Shown: positions 15,222-24,987, counted from the first letter of the stretch. The stretch is DNA of 64,000 nt from Pseudoroseomonas cervicalis (GCF_030818485.1 NZ_JAUTAJ010000004.1:186001-250000), one strand, 5' to 3'. The notes: generated by a model not told the origin, from the letters alone. Numbers and translations are program-made.

Positions 15222-16058
15222 TCAGGCGGACAGGGCGGCCGCCTGGCTGGTGCCTGGCGCCGCGGCCGCCGCGGGGGCGGGCTCCACGGCGCTGCATTCG
15301 TCGAACTCGGCCTCGGACACGCCATAGATCTCGCGCAGCTTCGCGGCCGTCAGCGCGGCGGGCGGGCCGTCGAACATCATGCGGCCGCCCTGCATGGCGA
15401 TGATGCGGTCGCAATACTCGCGGGCGGTGTCGAGGTGGTGCAGGTTGCACAGCACGGTGATGCCATCGCGCCGGTTCACGTCGCGCAGCGCATCCATCAC
15501 GGTGCGGGCGTTGCGCGGATCCAGGCTGGCGATCGGCTCATCGGCCAGGATGATGCGCGGCTCCTGCATCAGCGCGCGGGCGATGGCGACGCGCTGCTGC
15601 TGGCCGCCGGAGAGGGTGTCCGCGCGCTGCAGCGCCTGGGCGGCCAGGTCGAAACGGTCCAGTGCCATCAGCGCCATGGCCCGCTCCTCGGCGGTGAAGC
15701 GCTTGAACAGCGTGGCCAGCGTGCCGCCGAGGCCGGGATGGTGGTTCAGCCGCCCCACCAGCACATTGGTCAGCACATCCATACGCTGCACCAGGTTGAA
15801 TTGCTGGAAGATCATGCCGCAGCGCGTGCGCCAGTCGCGCAGGCCCTGGCCGCGCAGTGCGGTGACCTCGACGCCATCGCACAGGATGCGGCCCTCGGAG
15901 GGCTCGGTGAGGCGGTTGATCATGCGCAGCAGGGTGGATTTGCCGGCGCCCGACCGCCCGATCACCCCCACCATCTGGCCTGCCGGCACGGTGAGGCTGA
16001 CGCGGTCCACAGCCGTCGTCGCACCGAAGCGGCGCGAGATGTTGTCAAGCTGGAGCAT
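15222..16058 (-). CDS. phnC: Phosphonate-type ABC transporter ATPase PhnC
   Basis: The 278-residue ATPase has Walker [10 protein letters not shown] near residue 34, the Q-loop MIFQQFNLV, signature [15 protein letters not shown] near 149 and Walker [13 protein letters not shown]. The switch His is in [29 protein letters not shown] is typical of PhnC. It leads the operon phnC-phnD2-phnD1-phnE1-phnE2. No phosphonate-degrading genes (phn lyase, phnW/X, ptxD) occur in the window, so the source of the substrate's use is not visible. Confidence 0.93.
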   Translation of the reverse strand: MLQLDNISRRFGATTAVDRVSLTVPAGQMVGVIGRSGAGKSTLLRMINRLTEPSEGRILCDGVEVTALRGQGLRDWRTRCGMIFQQFNLVQRMDVLTNVLVGRLNHHPGLGGTLATLFKRFTAEERAMALMALDRFDLAAQALQRADTLSGGQQQRVAIARALMQEPRIILADEPIASLDPRNARTVMDALRDVNRRDGITVLCNLHHLDTAREYCDRIIAMQGGRMMFDGPPAALTAAKLREIYGVSEAEFDECSAVEPAPAAAAAPGTSQAAALSA

Positions 16059-16227
16059 CGGCCATCCTTCGCATGGCGGGGGCTATAGCGGCCCGCCATG
16101 ACAGGCGAATGACCGGAGCATGACAAGCGCATGTCGCATCCGGCAGCGCCGCGCCACCCGCATTGCCAACGGCCTGCGGGCCGGGCGGTTGCGCGTTGCG
16201 CACCACCCGGCCCGGTCATCCGGCCCT

Positions 16228-16269
16228 GGTCACAAGGACGGGGTCACAAGGACGGGGTCACAAGGACCG
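16228..16269. repeat. 14-bp tandem repeat, three copies
   Basis: GGTCACAAGGACGG occurs at 16228-16241, 16242-16255 and, with one change, 16256-16269. It ends 2 bp from the stop codon of the chemoreceptor gene. The 213-bp gap between the chemoreceptor stop and the phnC start shows nothing else certain. Confidence 0.9.
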
Positions 16270-16271
16270 GC

Positions 16272-17957
16272 TCAGGCGGCGCGCACCGCCTGGATGAAGG
16301 TGCTGACCTCGACACCGAGCTGCCCGGCCTGCTGCGCCACCTGGCCCGCGGCGCTCAGCACATCCTGCGCCGACTGGCCGGTGACGCTGGCCGCCTGGCT
16401 GACGCCATTGATGTTCTGCGTCACCTCCCGCGTCGAGACGGCGGTCTTCTGCACCGAGCGCGCGATCTCCTGCGTCGCCTGGCCCTGCTCCTCCACCGCG
16501 GTGGCGATGCTGCCGGCGATCGAGCTGATCTCGCCGATGGTGCCGCCAATGCCCTGGATGGCGCCCACCGCCTCCTCGGTCGCGGTCTGGATCTGCGCGA
16601 TCTGGGCGCTGATCTCCTCCGTCGCCTTGGCGGTCTGGCTGGCCAGGTTCTTCACCTCGGAGGCGACGACGGCGAAGCCCTTGCCGGCCTCGCCGGCGCG
16701 GGCCGCCTCGATCGTGGCGTTCAGCGCCAGCAGATTGGTCTGGCCGGCGATGTTGCTGATCAGCCCGATCACGTCGCCGATGCGCTTGGCGCCCTCGGCC
16801 AGGGTGCGCACGGTGGCGTCGGTGCGCTGCATCTCCGAGGTGGCGCGGGCGGTGATGGTGGAGGATTGCGCCACCTGCCGGTTGATCTCGGCGATGGAGG
16901 CGGTCAGCTCCTCCACCGCGGCGGCGACGGTCTGCACGCCGCCGCTGGTCTCCTCGGCCGCATTGGCCACCGCATTGGCCTGGCGGTCCGCCTGGCCGGC
17001 GGCGTCGCTCATCGAGCGGGCGGTGGCCTCCAGCTCGGTCGCGGCGGAGGAGAGGGTGTGCGACAGGCCGCTCGCCGCATGCTCGAAATCCTGCACCAGC
17101 CGGTCCAGCTGCTGGCCGCGCTTCAGCCGGCGCTCCTGCTCCGCCGCCTGCTCGGCCGCCAGCCGCTCGGCCTCGGCCATGCTGTCGCGGAAGACGACCA
17201 CGGCGGCGGCCATGGCGCCGATCTCGTCGCGCCGGCCGGCGCCGGGGATCGGGCTGGCCATCTCGCGCGCCGCCAGCCGGCGCATCCGCTCGGTGATCTG
17301 GCTGACCGGCCGGCCCAGATCGAGGCTCAGCCACAGCGTGGCGGCGAGCGCCACCAGCAGCGTCAGCAGCGCGACGCCCATGGTCAGCCACACCGCGGAT
17401 TCATAGGTGGCGGCGGCATTGGCCATGCTGCGCTGGGCGCCGTCGCGATTGGCCTGCTTGGCCTGCTCCAGCGCCTCCCAGGCCTCGTTGAACAGCGTGG
17501 CGGCGGGGGTGGTGAATTCGCGCAGCGCGCCGGAGCGGTCCTGCGCCGCCATGCCGATCACCCGGTCCTGCAGCGCCTGGTAGGCGCGCCAGCGCTGGGT
17601 GAAATCCTGATAGGCGCGGCGTTCCTCCGGCGTGTCGATCATCCGCTCATAGTCGCGCTGGGCCTGCGCCATGGCCTCGACGCGCCGTTCGAGGCGGGAT
17701 CGCGCATCGCGCTGGCCGGCCTCGTCCTCCGCCGTCACCACCTGAAAGGCGACCAGCCGCAGCCGCGTCGCATTGGCGCGCAAATCGCCCAGCACATCGA
17801 TGCTGGGCAGCCAGTTGGTGCCGATGTTCACCGTGCTCCGGTTGATCTGGGCCAGCTCCCGCAGGCCCAGACCGCCCATCAGCATCACCAGCACCACCAG
17901 GCTGCCGAGCGCCAGGCCCAGCTTGCTGCGGATCCCAAGATTGCTCAGCGCGCCCAT
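16272..17957 (-). CDS. Methyl-accepting chemotaxis protein, membrane receptor
   Basis: The 561-residue receptor has a first membrane helix (about 13-33), a periplasmic four-helix-bundle type sensor (about 34-185), a second helix near 190-213 and a HAMP linker ([20 protein letters not shown]). The signalling domain has the invariant hairpin tip [20 protein letters not shown] and [12 protein letters not shown]. It lacks a C-terminal pentapeptide tether for CheR/CheB. The ligand is unknown. It reads toward phnC, with a 14-bp tandem repeat right after its stop. Confidence 0.92.
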   Translation of the reverse strand: MGALSNLGIRSKLGLALGSLVVLVMLMGGLGLRELAQINRSTVNIGTNWLPSIDVLGDLRANATRLRLVAFQVVTAEDEAGQRDARSRLERRVEAMAQAQRDYERMIDTPEERRAYQDFTQRWRAYQALQDRVIGMAAQDRSGALREFTTPAATLFNEAWEALEQAKQANRDGAQRSMANAAATYESAVWLTMGVALLTLLVALAATLWLSLDLGRPVSQITERMRRLAAREMASPIPGAGRRDEIGAMAAAVVVFRDSMAEAERLAAEQAAEQERRLKRGQQLDRLVQDFEHAASGLSHTLSSAATELEATARSMSDAAGQADRQANAVANAAEETSGGVQTVAAAVEELTASIAEINRQVAQSSTITARATSEMQRTDATVRTLAEGAKRIGDVIGLISNIAGQTNLLALNATIEAARAGEAGKGFAVVASEVKNLASQTAKATEEISAQIAQIQTATEEAVGAIQGIGGTIGEISSIAGSIATAVEEQGQATQEIARSVQKTAVSTREVTQNINGVSQAASVTGQSAQDVLSAAGQVAQQAGQLGVEVSTFIQAVRAA

Positions 17958-18062
17958 GCCGCCGGAAACTCCCCTGTCAGGCGCCGCACCGGCGCAACAC
18001 CCGGCTTAGCAGGGCAGGGATTACCGGCCGGATAAGGCGTGCCTGCCGGCGCGCCTGCCGGC

Positions 18063-18968
18063 TCAGCGGCCGAGCAGCACCAGCACCACGCCCAGCACCA
18101 CGATGACGGCGCCCGCCACCTCCTGCCGGCGCAGCGTCTCGCGCAGGTAGAAGCGGCTGAAGGCCAGGGTGAACAGGATCTCGGTCTGGCCGACGGCGCG
18201 CACCAGCGCCACCGGGGCGAGGGCGAAGCCGGTGAACCAGCAGGCCGAGCCGCAGGCCGAGAGCGCGCCCACCGGCGCGCTGACCCGCCAGCTGCGAACC
18301 ACCAGCGGCAGCTGCTCCGGCTCCCGCCAGGCCAGCCAGCCGCCCTGCATCAGCGTCTGCAGGATGTTGGTGACGACCAGGGTGAGAAGGGCGCGCAGCA
18401 CCGGGTCGGGATGCGCCAGCTCGAAATTCGCCGCCTTGATCAGGATCGAGGTCAGCGCGAAGCAGAAGCCGGCGCCGAGCCCGTACAACGCCGCCGGCTG
18501 CGCCGTCTGCCGCAGCAGGCCGCGCCAGCCCCCTGCCTTGCCGGTCAGCGACAGCAGCAGCACGCCGCCCACCCCGATCGCGGTGCCGAGCCAGGCCAGG
18601 GCCGAGATGCGCTCGCCCAGCAGCAGCAGCGCCAGCAGCGCGCCCTGCACCGCCTCGGTCTTGGCATAGGCGGTGCCGACGGCGAAGCCGCGCGCGCCGA
18701 AGGCCATGATCAGCAGGTTGGTGCCGAGGATCTGCATCAGCCCGCCGGCGGCGCAGAACAGCAGGAAGCCCGGATGGGGGGAGGGGAGGCCAGCGCCGGT
18801 GGCCAGCGCGTAGAGGCCGAGCAGCGCCGCCCCCACCGGCACGCCATAGAGATAACGCACCACCCCGGCGGCATTGACCGAAAGCTGGCCGCGCAGCTTC
18901 TGCTGCAGGGCGGTCCGCCAGCTCTGCAGCAGGGCGGCGGACAGGGTGGCGGCAATCCAGAGCGGCAT
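18063..18968 (-). CDS. DMT-superfamily (EamA-like) permease
   Basis: The 301-residue protein has about ten hydrophobic helices in two repeated halves, with AYAKTEAVQGALLALLLLGE in the first and RAVGQTEILFTLAFSRFYLRE in the second. These are the paired EamA-type motifs in which an acidic residue ends the helix. It is likely a metabolite exporter or sugar-phosphate/amino-acid type carrier; the substrate is unknown. It follows the LysR gene by 75 bp on the same strand and may be co-transcribed with it. Confidence 0.85.
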   Translation of the reverse strand: MPLWIAATLSAALLQSWRTALQQKLRGQLSVNAAGVVRYLYGVPVGAALLGLYALATGAGLPSPHPGFLLFCAAGGLMQILGTNLLIMAFGARGFAVGTAYAKTEAVQGALLALLLLGERISALAWLGTAIGVGGVLLLSLTGKAGGWRGLLRQTAQPAALYGLGAGFCFALTSILIKAANFELAHPDPVLRALLTLVVTNILQTLMQGGWLAWREPEQLPLVVRSWRVSAPVGALSACGSACWFTGFALAPVALVRAVGQTEILFTLAFSRFYLRETLRRQEVAGAVIVVLGVVLVLLGR

Positions 18969-19043
18969 CGGGGCATCCAGCGAGTCTCGGCCGCCACTCT
19001 AGGCCAGGATCGCCCGCCCCGCGCGAGGGCTCAGCCGCGCGGC

Positions 19044-19976
19044 TCAGCCATGCGCGCGGCCGAAGACCTCGGTGAAGATCTCGCCCACCAGGCCGCGGAA
19101 CCAGCGCTCGGCCGGGTCGCGGTCCTGGCCCTCGGTCCAGGCCATGGCGTGCGGCAGGGCGGCGGGGGAGATCGGCGTCGCCTGCACCGCCAGCCCGCTG
19201 CGCAGGCTCAGCCGCTCGGCCACGAAATCCGGCACCGTCGCCACCAGGTCGGTGCCCGGCAGCACGGCGGAGAGCAGCGCGAAGGAGCTGACCCCCACCA
19301 CCACCCGGCGTGACAGCCCCTGCTGGCGCAGCAGCGCATCGACCAGCCCGCCGAGATCGCCGCGCGGCGAGATCAGCGCATGCGGCCGGGCGCAGTAATC
19401 CTCGAGCGAGGTCACCGCCGGTGTCGCCGGGTCGCGCAGCAGCTTCCATTCGGAATGGCCCAGCACCCGCATCCGCGCATTGGCCGGCAAATCCTGGCCG
19501 AGGAAGCCCAGCGCCGTGCCGATCTCGCCCTGCGCCAGCATGGCGGGCAGGGTGCGGTGGTCGCCGGTGCGCACCGAGACGCTGCAGAGCGGCGCCTGCT
19601 GGCGCAGCCGCGCCAGCAGCGGCGGCAGCATGGCGAAGGCCACCGCATCGGTGCCGCCCAGCACGAAGCTGCGTGCGTCCTGCGTCGGGTCGAAGGGGGT
19701 GGCGGCGGCGATCTCGGCATCCAGCTGGCGCAGCCGCGGCGCGATGGCGGCGTAGAGCGCCTCGGCCCGCGGGGTCAGCCGCAGCTCGCCGGCCTGGCGC
19801 ACCAGCAGCGGATCGCCGAACTGGGCGCGCAGCCGCTTCAGCCCGCCCGAGGCGGCGGGCTGCGACAGGAACAGCCGCTCCCCCGCGCGGGTGACATGGC
19901 GTTCCTCGGCCAGCGCCACGAACAGGCGCAGCAGATTGAGGTCGGGCAGATGGGTGATGTGCTGTTGCTGGCTCAT
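19044..19976 (-). CDS. LysR-family transcriptional regulator
   Basis: This 310-residue regulator has the LysR winged helix at residues 13-72 (NLLRLFVALAEERHVTRAGE, then LFLSQPAASGGLKRLRAQFGD). A substrate-binding-like domain follows from about 100 to the end. LysR proteins usually bind upstream of a divergently transcribed target; here the divergent neighbour is the SIMPL protein at 20264. The same-strand neighbour is the DMT permease. TTGTCACACAA at 20085-20095, in the 287-bp gap, is a weak candidate operator. Confidence 0.92.
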   Translation of the reverse strand: MSQQQHITHLPDLNLLRLFVALAEERHVTRAGERLFLSQPAASGGLKRLRAQFGDPLLVRQAGELRLTPRAEALYAAIAPRLRQLDAEIAAATPFDPTQDARSFVLGGTDAVAFAMLPPLLARLRQQAPLCSVSVRTGDHRTLPAMLAQGEIGTALGFLGQDLPANARMRVLGHSEWKLLRDPATPAVTSLEDYCARPHALISPRGDLGGLVDALLRQQGLSRRVVVGVSSFALLSAVLPGTDLVATVPDFVAERLSLRSGLAVQATPISPAALPHAMAWTEGQDRDPAERWFRGLVGEIFTEVFGRAHG

Positions 19977-20263
19977 GCGGCGGGGCGGCCCGTGCGAAAC
20001 CGGCCCGGCGCCGGCCGCCCCTACCTTGGGCGCGGCCTTGCGCAGACAAGGGGTTACGGCCGCGCCGGGCCCGGCTTTGATCAGTTGTCACACAAGCTTA
20101 CATGCCGGTACCGGCGCTGTCCCCGGCGATTGCGGCGCCGCGCCCCGCCCTGGCGCAGCCGTGACCGGGCCGGGGGCTTTGCAGCGGCCGGCGGCGCCCC
20201 GATACCCAGGCGGCGAGGCGCGCCTCCGCGCCCATCCAGCGCCTATCCCTGGGAGATGACCGC

Positions 20264-21040
20264 ATGACCCGCCGCCTGCCGAACGCCGCTGCCGCCTCTT
20301 CCGCCCCCAGCGCCGCCCCCGTCGCAGCTCTGGCGCTGTTCGGCCTGCTGGCCATGCCGCTGCTGCCCGCCGGCGCCGCGCTGGCGCAGCCGGCCCCCGC
20401 CGCGGCGCCGGCCGAGGCCGCCCCCCAGGGCACGCTGCTGCGCCTGGCCGAGACGGTCGAGCTGCGCCGCGCCCCGGACGAGATCACCGCCACCCTGCGC
20501 GTCGAGGCGCGTGGCGGCAGCGCCGCCGCGGCGCAGGGCCAGGCCAATGCGGCGATGGAGCGCGCCCTGCAGGCGGCGCGCGCCGTGCCCGGGCTGCAGG
20601 CCACCACCGGCCGCTACTATGCCGGCCGGACCGAGGAGGGGCGGCAATGGCAGGCCGTGCAGACCCTGACGCTGCGCGGCAATGACCCGGGCAAGCTGCT
20701 GGAACTGGCCGGCACGCTGCAGGGCCAGGGGCTGGCGATGGAGGGCATCGGCTGGTCGCTCACCGAGCCGCAGCGGCGCGAGGCGCTGGCCGAGGCGGAG
20801 CGCGAGGCGATCGCGCGGCTGCGCGCCCGCGCCGAGACGCTGGCCGGCCAGCTCGGCCAGAGCGTCGCCGCCATCCGCGAATTGCAGGTCGAGACCGAGG
20901 GGCGCCTGCCGCCGCGGCCGATGATGGCGATGGCGCCGAGCCTGGCCTCCAGCCGGCGCGAGGCGGCCCCGGCCGCGGTGCCGGAGGAGCTGACGCTGAC
21001 CGCCACCGCCACCGCGACCGTGCTGCTGCAGGGCCGCTGA
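20264..21040 (+). CDS. SIMPL-domain (DUF541) secreted protein
   Basis: The 258-residue protein has an N-terminal signal region (LALFGLLAMPLLPAG, cleavage near ALAQ) and a SIMPL/DUF541 domain: LRLAETVELRRAPDEITATL, then LTLRGNDPGKLLELAGTLQG. ALAEAEREAIARLRARAETLAGQ closes the repeated fold. Family members are periplasmic and of unclear function; BP26 of Brucella belongs here and forms ring-like oligomers. The start at 20264 follows GGGAGATGACCGC. The gap 19977-20263 has an AT-richer stretch near 20075-20100 that could hold divergent promoters, but I cannot place boxes firmly. Confidence 0.82.
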   Translation: MTRRLPNAAAASSAPSAAPVAALALFGLLAMPLLPAGAALAQPAPAAAPAEAAPQGTLLRLAETVELRRAPDEITATLRVEARGGSAAAAQGQANAAMERALQAARAVPGLQATTGRYYAGRTEEGRQWQAVQTLTLRGNDPGKLLELAGTLQGQGLAMEGIGWSLTEPQRREALAEAEREAIARLRARAETLAGQLGQSVAAIRELQVETEGRLPPRPMMAMAPSLASSRREAAPAAVPEELTLTATATATVLLQGR

Positions 21041-21157
21041 ACCGCCCGCGCCGGGGGCGCGCCGGACCATCCACGCCCGGATGGCGTCGCAACACCGCCG
21101 CCATCCGGGCGCCAGAACACCCGCGCCAGGACGGCGCCGGGCCCGAGGAGAGAGAGC

Positions 21158-21787
21158 ATGAGCGGAGAAGCCGCTTTCGCCCGGCTGCGCGACCTGGCCC
21201 GGCGGCCGGTCTTCGAGACCGTGATCGACCGGCTGAATTTCGGCGAGCAGGGCGGCTATGACCGCACCTCCTGCGCCATGAACAGCACGGCGGTGGTCAA
21301 GACGGCGACGCGCCAGACCATCGCCGCCGGCAGCACCCAGGCCGGCGCCATCACCGGGTTGAGCCCGCTGCCGCCGCAGGGCATGACCGGCGGCCACACC
21401 GCCGCGGTGATGCAGGCGCTGCAGCAGCCGGTGATCCTGGCCTTCCAGCTGCAGCTGCGGCGCGGCGAGACCGGCAGCGCGGGGGACCATTACTTCTCCG
21501 CCTTCCGGCTGGATGCGCGGCACATCATCGTCTCGATGGGCTGGCAGGGGCTCTACGACTTCCCGACCTGGTTCGCCGAGAATGAGGGCGGCCGCTTCGA
21601 GCAGGGCCGCTTCGAGGCGCTGATGCGGCAGATCGAGGATGGCGAGGTCGAGGGGCTGGCGGGGCTGTGCTCCTTCCTCGGCACCACGCCGCGCGGCGCG
21701 GGCATCCCGGCCACGCTGCAGCGGGAGCTGGCGGGCTGCCGCCCGGTCTTCCGCCCCACCTATCAGCTGCGCCTGCCGAGAGGCTGA
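21158..21787 (+). CDS. Conserved-looking protein of unknown function
   Basis: I do not recognise this 209-residue protein. It has no signal peptide or membrane helix. Conspicuous parts are FGEQGGYDRTSCAMNSTAVV (about 30-50), GDHYFSAFRLDARHIIVSMG (about 108-128) and the aromatic stretch WQGLYDFPTWF. A Cys early, a His in GDHYFSAF and a following beta strand are compatible with a papain-like or transglutaminase-like fold, but this is a guess from residue order only. It follows the SIMPL gene by 117 bp with GAGGAGAGAGAG before the ATG, so translation is likely strong. Confidence 0.6.
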   Translation: MSGEAAFARLRDLARRPVFETVIDRLNFGEQGGYDRTSCAMNSTAVVKTATRQTIAAGSTQAGAITGLSPLPPQGMTGGHTAAVMQALQQPVILAFQLQLRRGETGSAGDHYFSAFRLDARHIIVSMGWQGLYDFPTWFAENEGGRFEQGRFEALMRQIEDGEVEGLAGLCSFLGTTPRGAGIPATLQRELAGCRPVFRPTYQLRLPRG

Positions 21788-21852
21788 GCGCGGCCGGAAC
21801 GCCGGGCGGGGCCCGGCGGCCGGCGGCGCGCCAGACCCCGGCCGCCTGCGGC

Positions 21853-22356
21853 TCAGCCGGCCGCGGGGCCGGCGGGCGGGGCGGCGGGCGCCTCCTCCTC
21901 CCAGCGATAGCGGAAATCGCAATGGCTGGCCCCGCCCATGATGGTCTGGGTGCGGGTCATCTTCAGCTTCGGGTCGTAGCCCTCGCAGAAGGCGCCGTCG
22001 CGGTTGCAGGAGAGGATGGCGCCGAGCTCGCCCAGCCCCATCGCCCGGTAGGTCTCGGCATAGCGGCAGCGGGTGACGTTGAAGTCGAAATGCGTCTCGT
22101 CCTGCCGCACCACCTCGACCCGCAGCGCGTCCTCGCGGGTCCAGCGCGGCTGGATGCTGCGGAAATGCTCCAGGCTGGCCTGGCCCTCCGGCGCCTCCTT
22201 CGCCATCTCGGCCGCCGCCTGCCTGGCCAGCTTCACCACCGCGCGGCTCAGGATGCGCTGCGCCGTCTCGGGGCCCAGCTCGGCCGCCATCTCCTCATAG
22301 ATGCCCTTGGCGAAGGCCGCCTCGATGCGGCGCTGCTCCAGGATGGAAAGGGTCAT
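21853..22356 (-). CDS. L-2-amino-thiazoline-4-carboxylic acid hydrolase-like protein
   Basis: The 167-residue protein fits the ATC hydrolase-like family (PF14196 type): an N-terminal helical half (RRIEAAFAKGIYEEM), then FDFNVTRCRYAETYRAMG, LSCNRDGAFCEGY and MGGASHCDFRY. The conserved cysteines in TRCRY, SCNRDGAFC and SHCDF are typical. ATC hydrolase opens a thiazoline ring on the way to cysteine, but most family members are untested. The Pro/Ala tail after RWEEE is not conserved in character. It is convergent with the preceding unknown gene. Confidence 0.78.
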   Translation of the reverse strand: MTLSILEQRRIEAAFAKGIYEEMAAELGPETAQRILSRAVVKLARQAAAEMAKEAPEGQASLEHFRSIQPRWTREDALRVEVVRQDETHFDFNVTRCRYAETYRAMGLGELGAILSCNRDGAFCEGYDPKLKMTRTQTIMGGASHCDFRYRWEEEAPAAPPAGPAAG

Positions 22357-22532
22357 GGCCTGTCACTCCGTCATGGTCTCGTCCCGCGCCCAGCCTAGAG
22401 CGGGATGGCGCGCGGCGGTATCGCGGCGGCGGCCGGGCCCCCGCCGCCGGCGGACGGGGGCGGCAAAAAACCGCGGGACTCGGCCGGGGCGGGGTGCCGC
22501 CTGCCGCGGTGCGGTGCCATGATGGCCGCGTA

Positions 22533-23399
22533 ATGTCCTCCACCCTCGCCGGGATCGCCCTGCAGCTGATGGCCATCGCCTTCTTCGTGGCGATGGACAC
22601 CACCATCAAGGTGATGACGGCCGAGTTCGCCGTCAGCCAGCTGCTGTTCTGCCGCTTCGCCGTGCATGTGGTGCTGGTGGCGGTGCTGCTGCGCCTGTTC
22701 ACCGGGCCGCTGCCCTGGCGCTCCCGCGCCCCGCGGCTGCAGGCGCTGCGCAGCCTGAGCCTGGCCTCGGCGAATTTCCTGTTCTCCCACGCCCTGGCCA
22801 ATGTGCCGCTCTCCGACGCGACGGCGGTGAATTTCGCCTCGCCGCTGCTGACCGTGGCGCTGGCGGCGCTCTGGCTGCAGGAGCGGGTGAGCCCGCGGCG
22901 CTGGCTGGGCGTGGCGGTGGGGCTGCTCGGCGTCGCGGTGGCGCTGCGGCCGCCCTTCCTGACCGGCGGGCCGATGCCGCATTGGGCGATCCTGCTGCCG
23001 CTCGGCACCGCGGCGCTCTATGCCGTCTACCAGATCCTGACCCGCAAGCTGGCCACGGTGGACGATCCGCGCACCACCATCCTGCACACCGGCATCGCCG
23101 CCGCCCTGGCCAGCGCGGTGGCGCAGCCCTTCGTCTGGCAATGGCCGATGGGCGGCTGGGGCTGGGCCGGGCTGGTGGCGCTGGGCGCGCTCGGCGCCGT
23201 CGGCCATGGCTTCCTGGTGCTGGCCTTCGCCCGGGCGCCCGCCAGCCTGCTGGCGCCGATGAGCTACACCCAGCTGATCTGGGCGGTGCTGGCCTCGATG
23301 CTGGTCTTCGGCGACTGGCCGGATCGCTGGACGCTGATCGGCGCCGCCATCATCGCGGTGGGCGGGGTGCTGGTGGCGCTGCCCCAGCGGCGGCGATGA
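22533..23399 (+). CDS. EamA-family (DMT) transporter
   Basis: The 288-residue protein begins MSSTLAGIALQLMAIAFFVAM and has ten membrane helices in two EamA halves. Motifs include DATAVNFASPLLTVALAALWLQE, with the family's acidic helix end, and the second-half counterpart LAPMSYTQLIWAVLASMLVFGD. RRWLGVAVGLLGVAVALRP links the halves. The likely role is export of an amino acid or other small metabolite. The start at 22533 is chosen because the first helix follows directly; 39 nt of open frame upstream have no ribosome site. Confidence 0.88.
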   Translation: MSSTLAGIALQLMAIAFFVAMDTTIKVMTAEFAVSQLLFCRFAVHVVLVAVLLRLFTGPLPWRSRAPRLQALRSLSLASANFLFSHALANVPLSDATAVNFASPLLTVALAALWLQERVSPRRWLGVAVGLLGVAVALRPPFLTGGPMPHWAILLPLGTAALYAVYQILTRKLATVDDPRTTILHTGIAAALASAVAQPFVWQWPMGGWGWAGLVALGALGAVGHGFLVLAFARAPASLLAPMSYTQLIWAVLASMLVFGDWPDRWTLIGAAIIAVGGVLVALPQRRR

Positions 23400-23539
23400 C
23401 CGGGCTTTCGGGGCGGAGCCGCGGAACCACGAGATGGTGATCGGCGTTGCTGTGACGGCGCTGGCGGGCCGCGACGGAGCAATGCGGCTTGCGCCGCGCG
23501 CCCTGAGGCGGTAGCGGAATGCGGGCGCGAGGACAGGGA

Positions 23540-24271
23540 ATGGCCACGACATTCGGAACACCGCGGGAACAGGCGGTTGATGGAGCGCTGCGGGACCACC
23601 CGCGCGCGGCGCTGGACGCCAATTCGGTGCGCGATGCCTATCGCCGCTGGGCGGGAGTGTATGACGCGGTGTTCGGGGGGGTCTCCTCCTACGGCCGCCG
23701 GCGGGCCGTGGCGGCGGTGAACCGCCTGCCGGGCACGCGGGTGCTGGAGGTCGGCGTCGGCACGGGCCTGGCCCTGCCGCGCTACCGCACCGACAAGCGC
23801 GTGGTCGGCATCGACCTGTCGCGTGAGATGCTGCTCAAGGCCGAGGAGCGGGTGCGCGAGGAGCGCCTCGCCCATGTCGAGGGGCTGCTGGAGATGGACG
23901 CCGAGCAGATGGCGTTCCAGGACGGCGCCTTCGACATCGCGGTGGCGATGTTCACCGCCAGCGTCGTGCCGGATGCCAGGAAGCTGCTGGCCGAGATGCA
24001 GCGCGTGGTGCGCCCCGGCGGCCATCTGCTGTTCGTCAACCATTTCGCGGCCGAGACCGGCCCGCGCTGGTGGGTCGAGCGCACCATGGCGCCGCTGTCG
24101 CGCGTGCTGGGCTGGCACCCGGATTTCGCCTTCTCCGACCTGTTCGACCGCGAGAAGGTGCAGGTCGAGGAGATCCAGCCCTGCCCGCCGGCCGGGCTGT
24201 TCACCCTGGTGCATCTGCGCAACGCCGAACCCGGCGAGGCGCTGCCGGCCAGCGTCGCCGAAGCGGCCTGA
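23540..24271 (+). CDS. pmtA: PmtA-like class I SAM-dependent methyltransferase
   Basis: The 243-residue enzyme has SAM motif I at VLEVGVGTGLALP, the acidic strand GIDLSREMLLKA, motif around DGAFDIAVAMFTASVVPD and the post-motif RPGGHLLFVNHF. The order and VRDAYRRWAGVYDAVFG start match Rhodobacter-type phosphatidylethanolamine N-methyltransferase (PmtA), which makes phosphatidylcholine from PE at the inner membrane. The N-terminus is about 30 residues longer than usual. The start at 23540 has AGGACAGGG directly before it. The ArsR gene follows within 14 bp, so the two are probably co-transcribed. Related ubiquinone/menaquinone methyltransferases are an alternative. Confidence 0.75.
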   Translation: MATTFGTPREQAVDGALRDHPRAALDANSVRDAYRRWAGVYDAVFGGVSSYGRRRAVAAVNRLPGTRVLEVGVGTGLALPRYRTDKRVVGIDLSREMLLKAEERVREERLAHVEGLLEMDAEQMAFQDGAFDIAVAMFTASVVPDARKLLAEMQRVVRPGGHLLFVNHFAAETGPRWWVERTMAPLSRVLGWHPDFAFSDLFDREKVQVEEIQPCPPAGLFTLVHLRNAEPGEALPASVAEAA

Positions 24272-24285
24272 ACGGGGCCCGGGCG

Positions 24286-24657
24286 ATGGGGATGCGCATC
24301 GCCGAGGATCAGGTCACCGAGCTCGCCGGCATGTTCTGGCTGATGAGCGACCCGACCCGGCTGCGCATCATCCTCGCCTGCCTCGACACCCCCGCGCCGG
24401 TGGGGGCGATGGCCGAGCGCATCGGCATTTCCGGCAGCCTCGCCTCGCATCATCTGCGCCTGCTGCGCGCCGCCCGGCTGCTGCAGGCGGAGCGGCGCGG
24501 CCGCCAGGTCTTCTACGCCGTCACCGACGCGCATATCCGCTCCATGCTGGCCGACATGGTCGACCATGTGCGCGAGGAGGCGGAGGCCGAGCTGCCCGCC
24601 GCCGCGGAGCCCGATCCGGCCGCGCCCGGGGCGGTGCCGCCCCCGCCGCGCGGCTGA
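24286..24657 (+). CDS. ArsR-family winged-helix regulator
   Basis: The 123-residue protein has the ArsR fold: MFWLMSDPTRLRIILACLD, AERIGISGSLASHHLRLLRAARLL as recognition region, and ERRGRQVFYAVTDAHIRSML as the wing. It lacks the ELCVCDL cysteine site of metal-sensing ArsR/SmtB members, so it may sense something else. ArsR regulators fused to or next to methyltransferases are frequent, and this one sits 14 bp after the PmtA-like gene. ATG24292 is an alternative start. Confidence 0.85.
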   Translation: MGMRIAEDQVTELAGMFWLMSDPTRLRIILACLDTPAPVGAMAERIGISGSLASHHLRLLRAARLLQAERRGRQVFYAVTDAHIRSMLADMVDHVREEAEAELPAAAEPDPAAPGAVPPPPRG

Positions 24658-24820
24658 TCCGCCCACCCGCCACCCCGCCCGCCGCCGCACCGGCGCGCGC
24701 CCCGGCGCGACTCGGGCGGCGGCCGGTTCCGGCATGTGTCATGGCATGAGACGAAGGCGAATCAGGGCCTTCGGTTACACGGAATGACGCGAAGCTTGCG
24801 CATCCTCGCCCCGGCATCAC

Positions 24821-24849
24821 TTGTGCGGGGCGGGGGGGCGCGATTATGG
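24821..24849 (+). promoter_or_regulatory. Candidate promoter of the cytochrome oxidase operon
   Basis: TTGTGC (24821-24826) and TTATGG (24844-24849) are separated by 17 bp. A start near 24856 would give a leader of about 130 nt. That leader holds a hairpin at 24941-24960 (GCGTCCCG, GAAA loop, CGGGACGC) 27 nt before the coxB ATG. The 330-bp gap 24658-24987 shows no gene. Confidence 0.4.
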
Positions 24850-24987
24850 TCCGGCGGGCACGCCCGTCCCGCAGCGCCGCGGGACCGGGCGGCTTGGGTC
24901 GTGCGGTGCGGCCCTGGCTTGACTGGCGCGATGTGCGCCGGCGTCCCGGAAACGGGACGCAGGAATGACGAGCGGACGGGATAGGGA

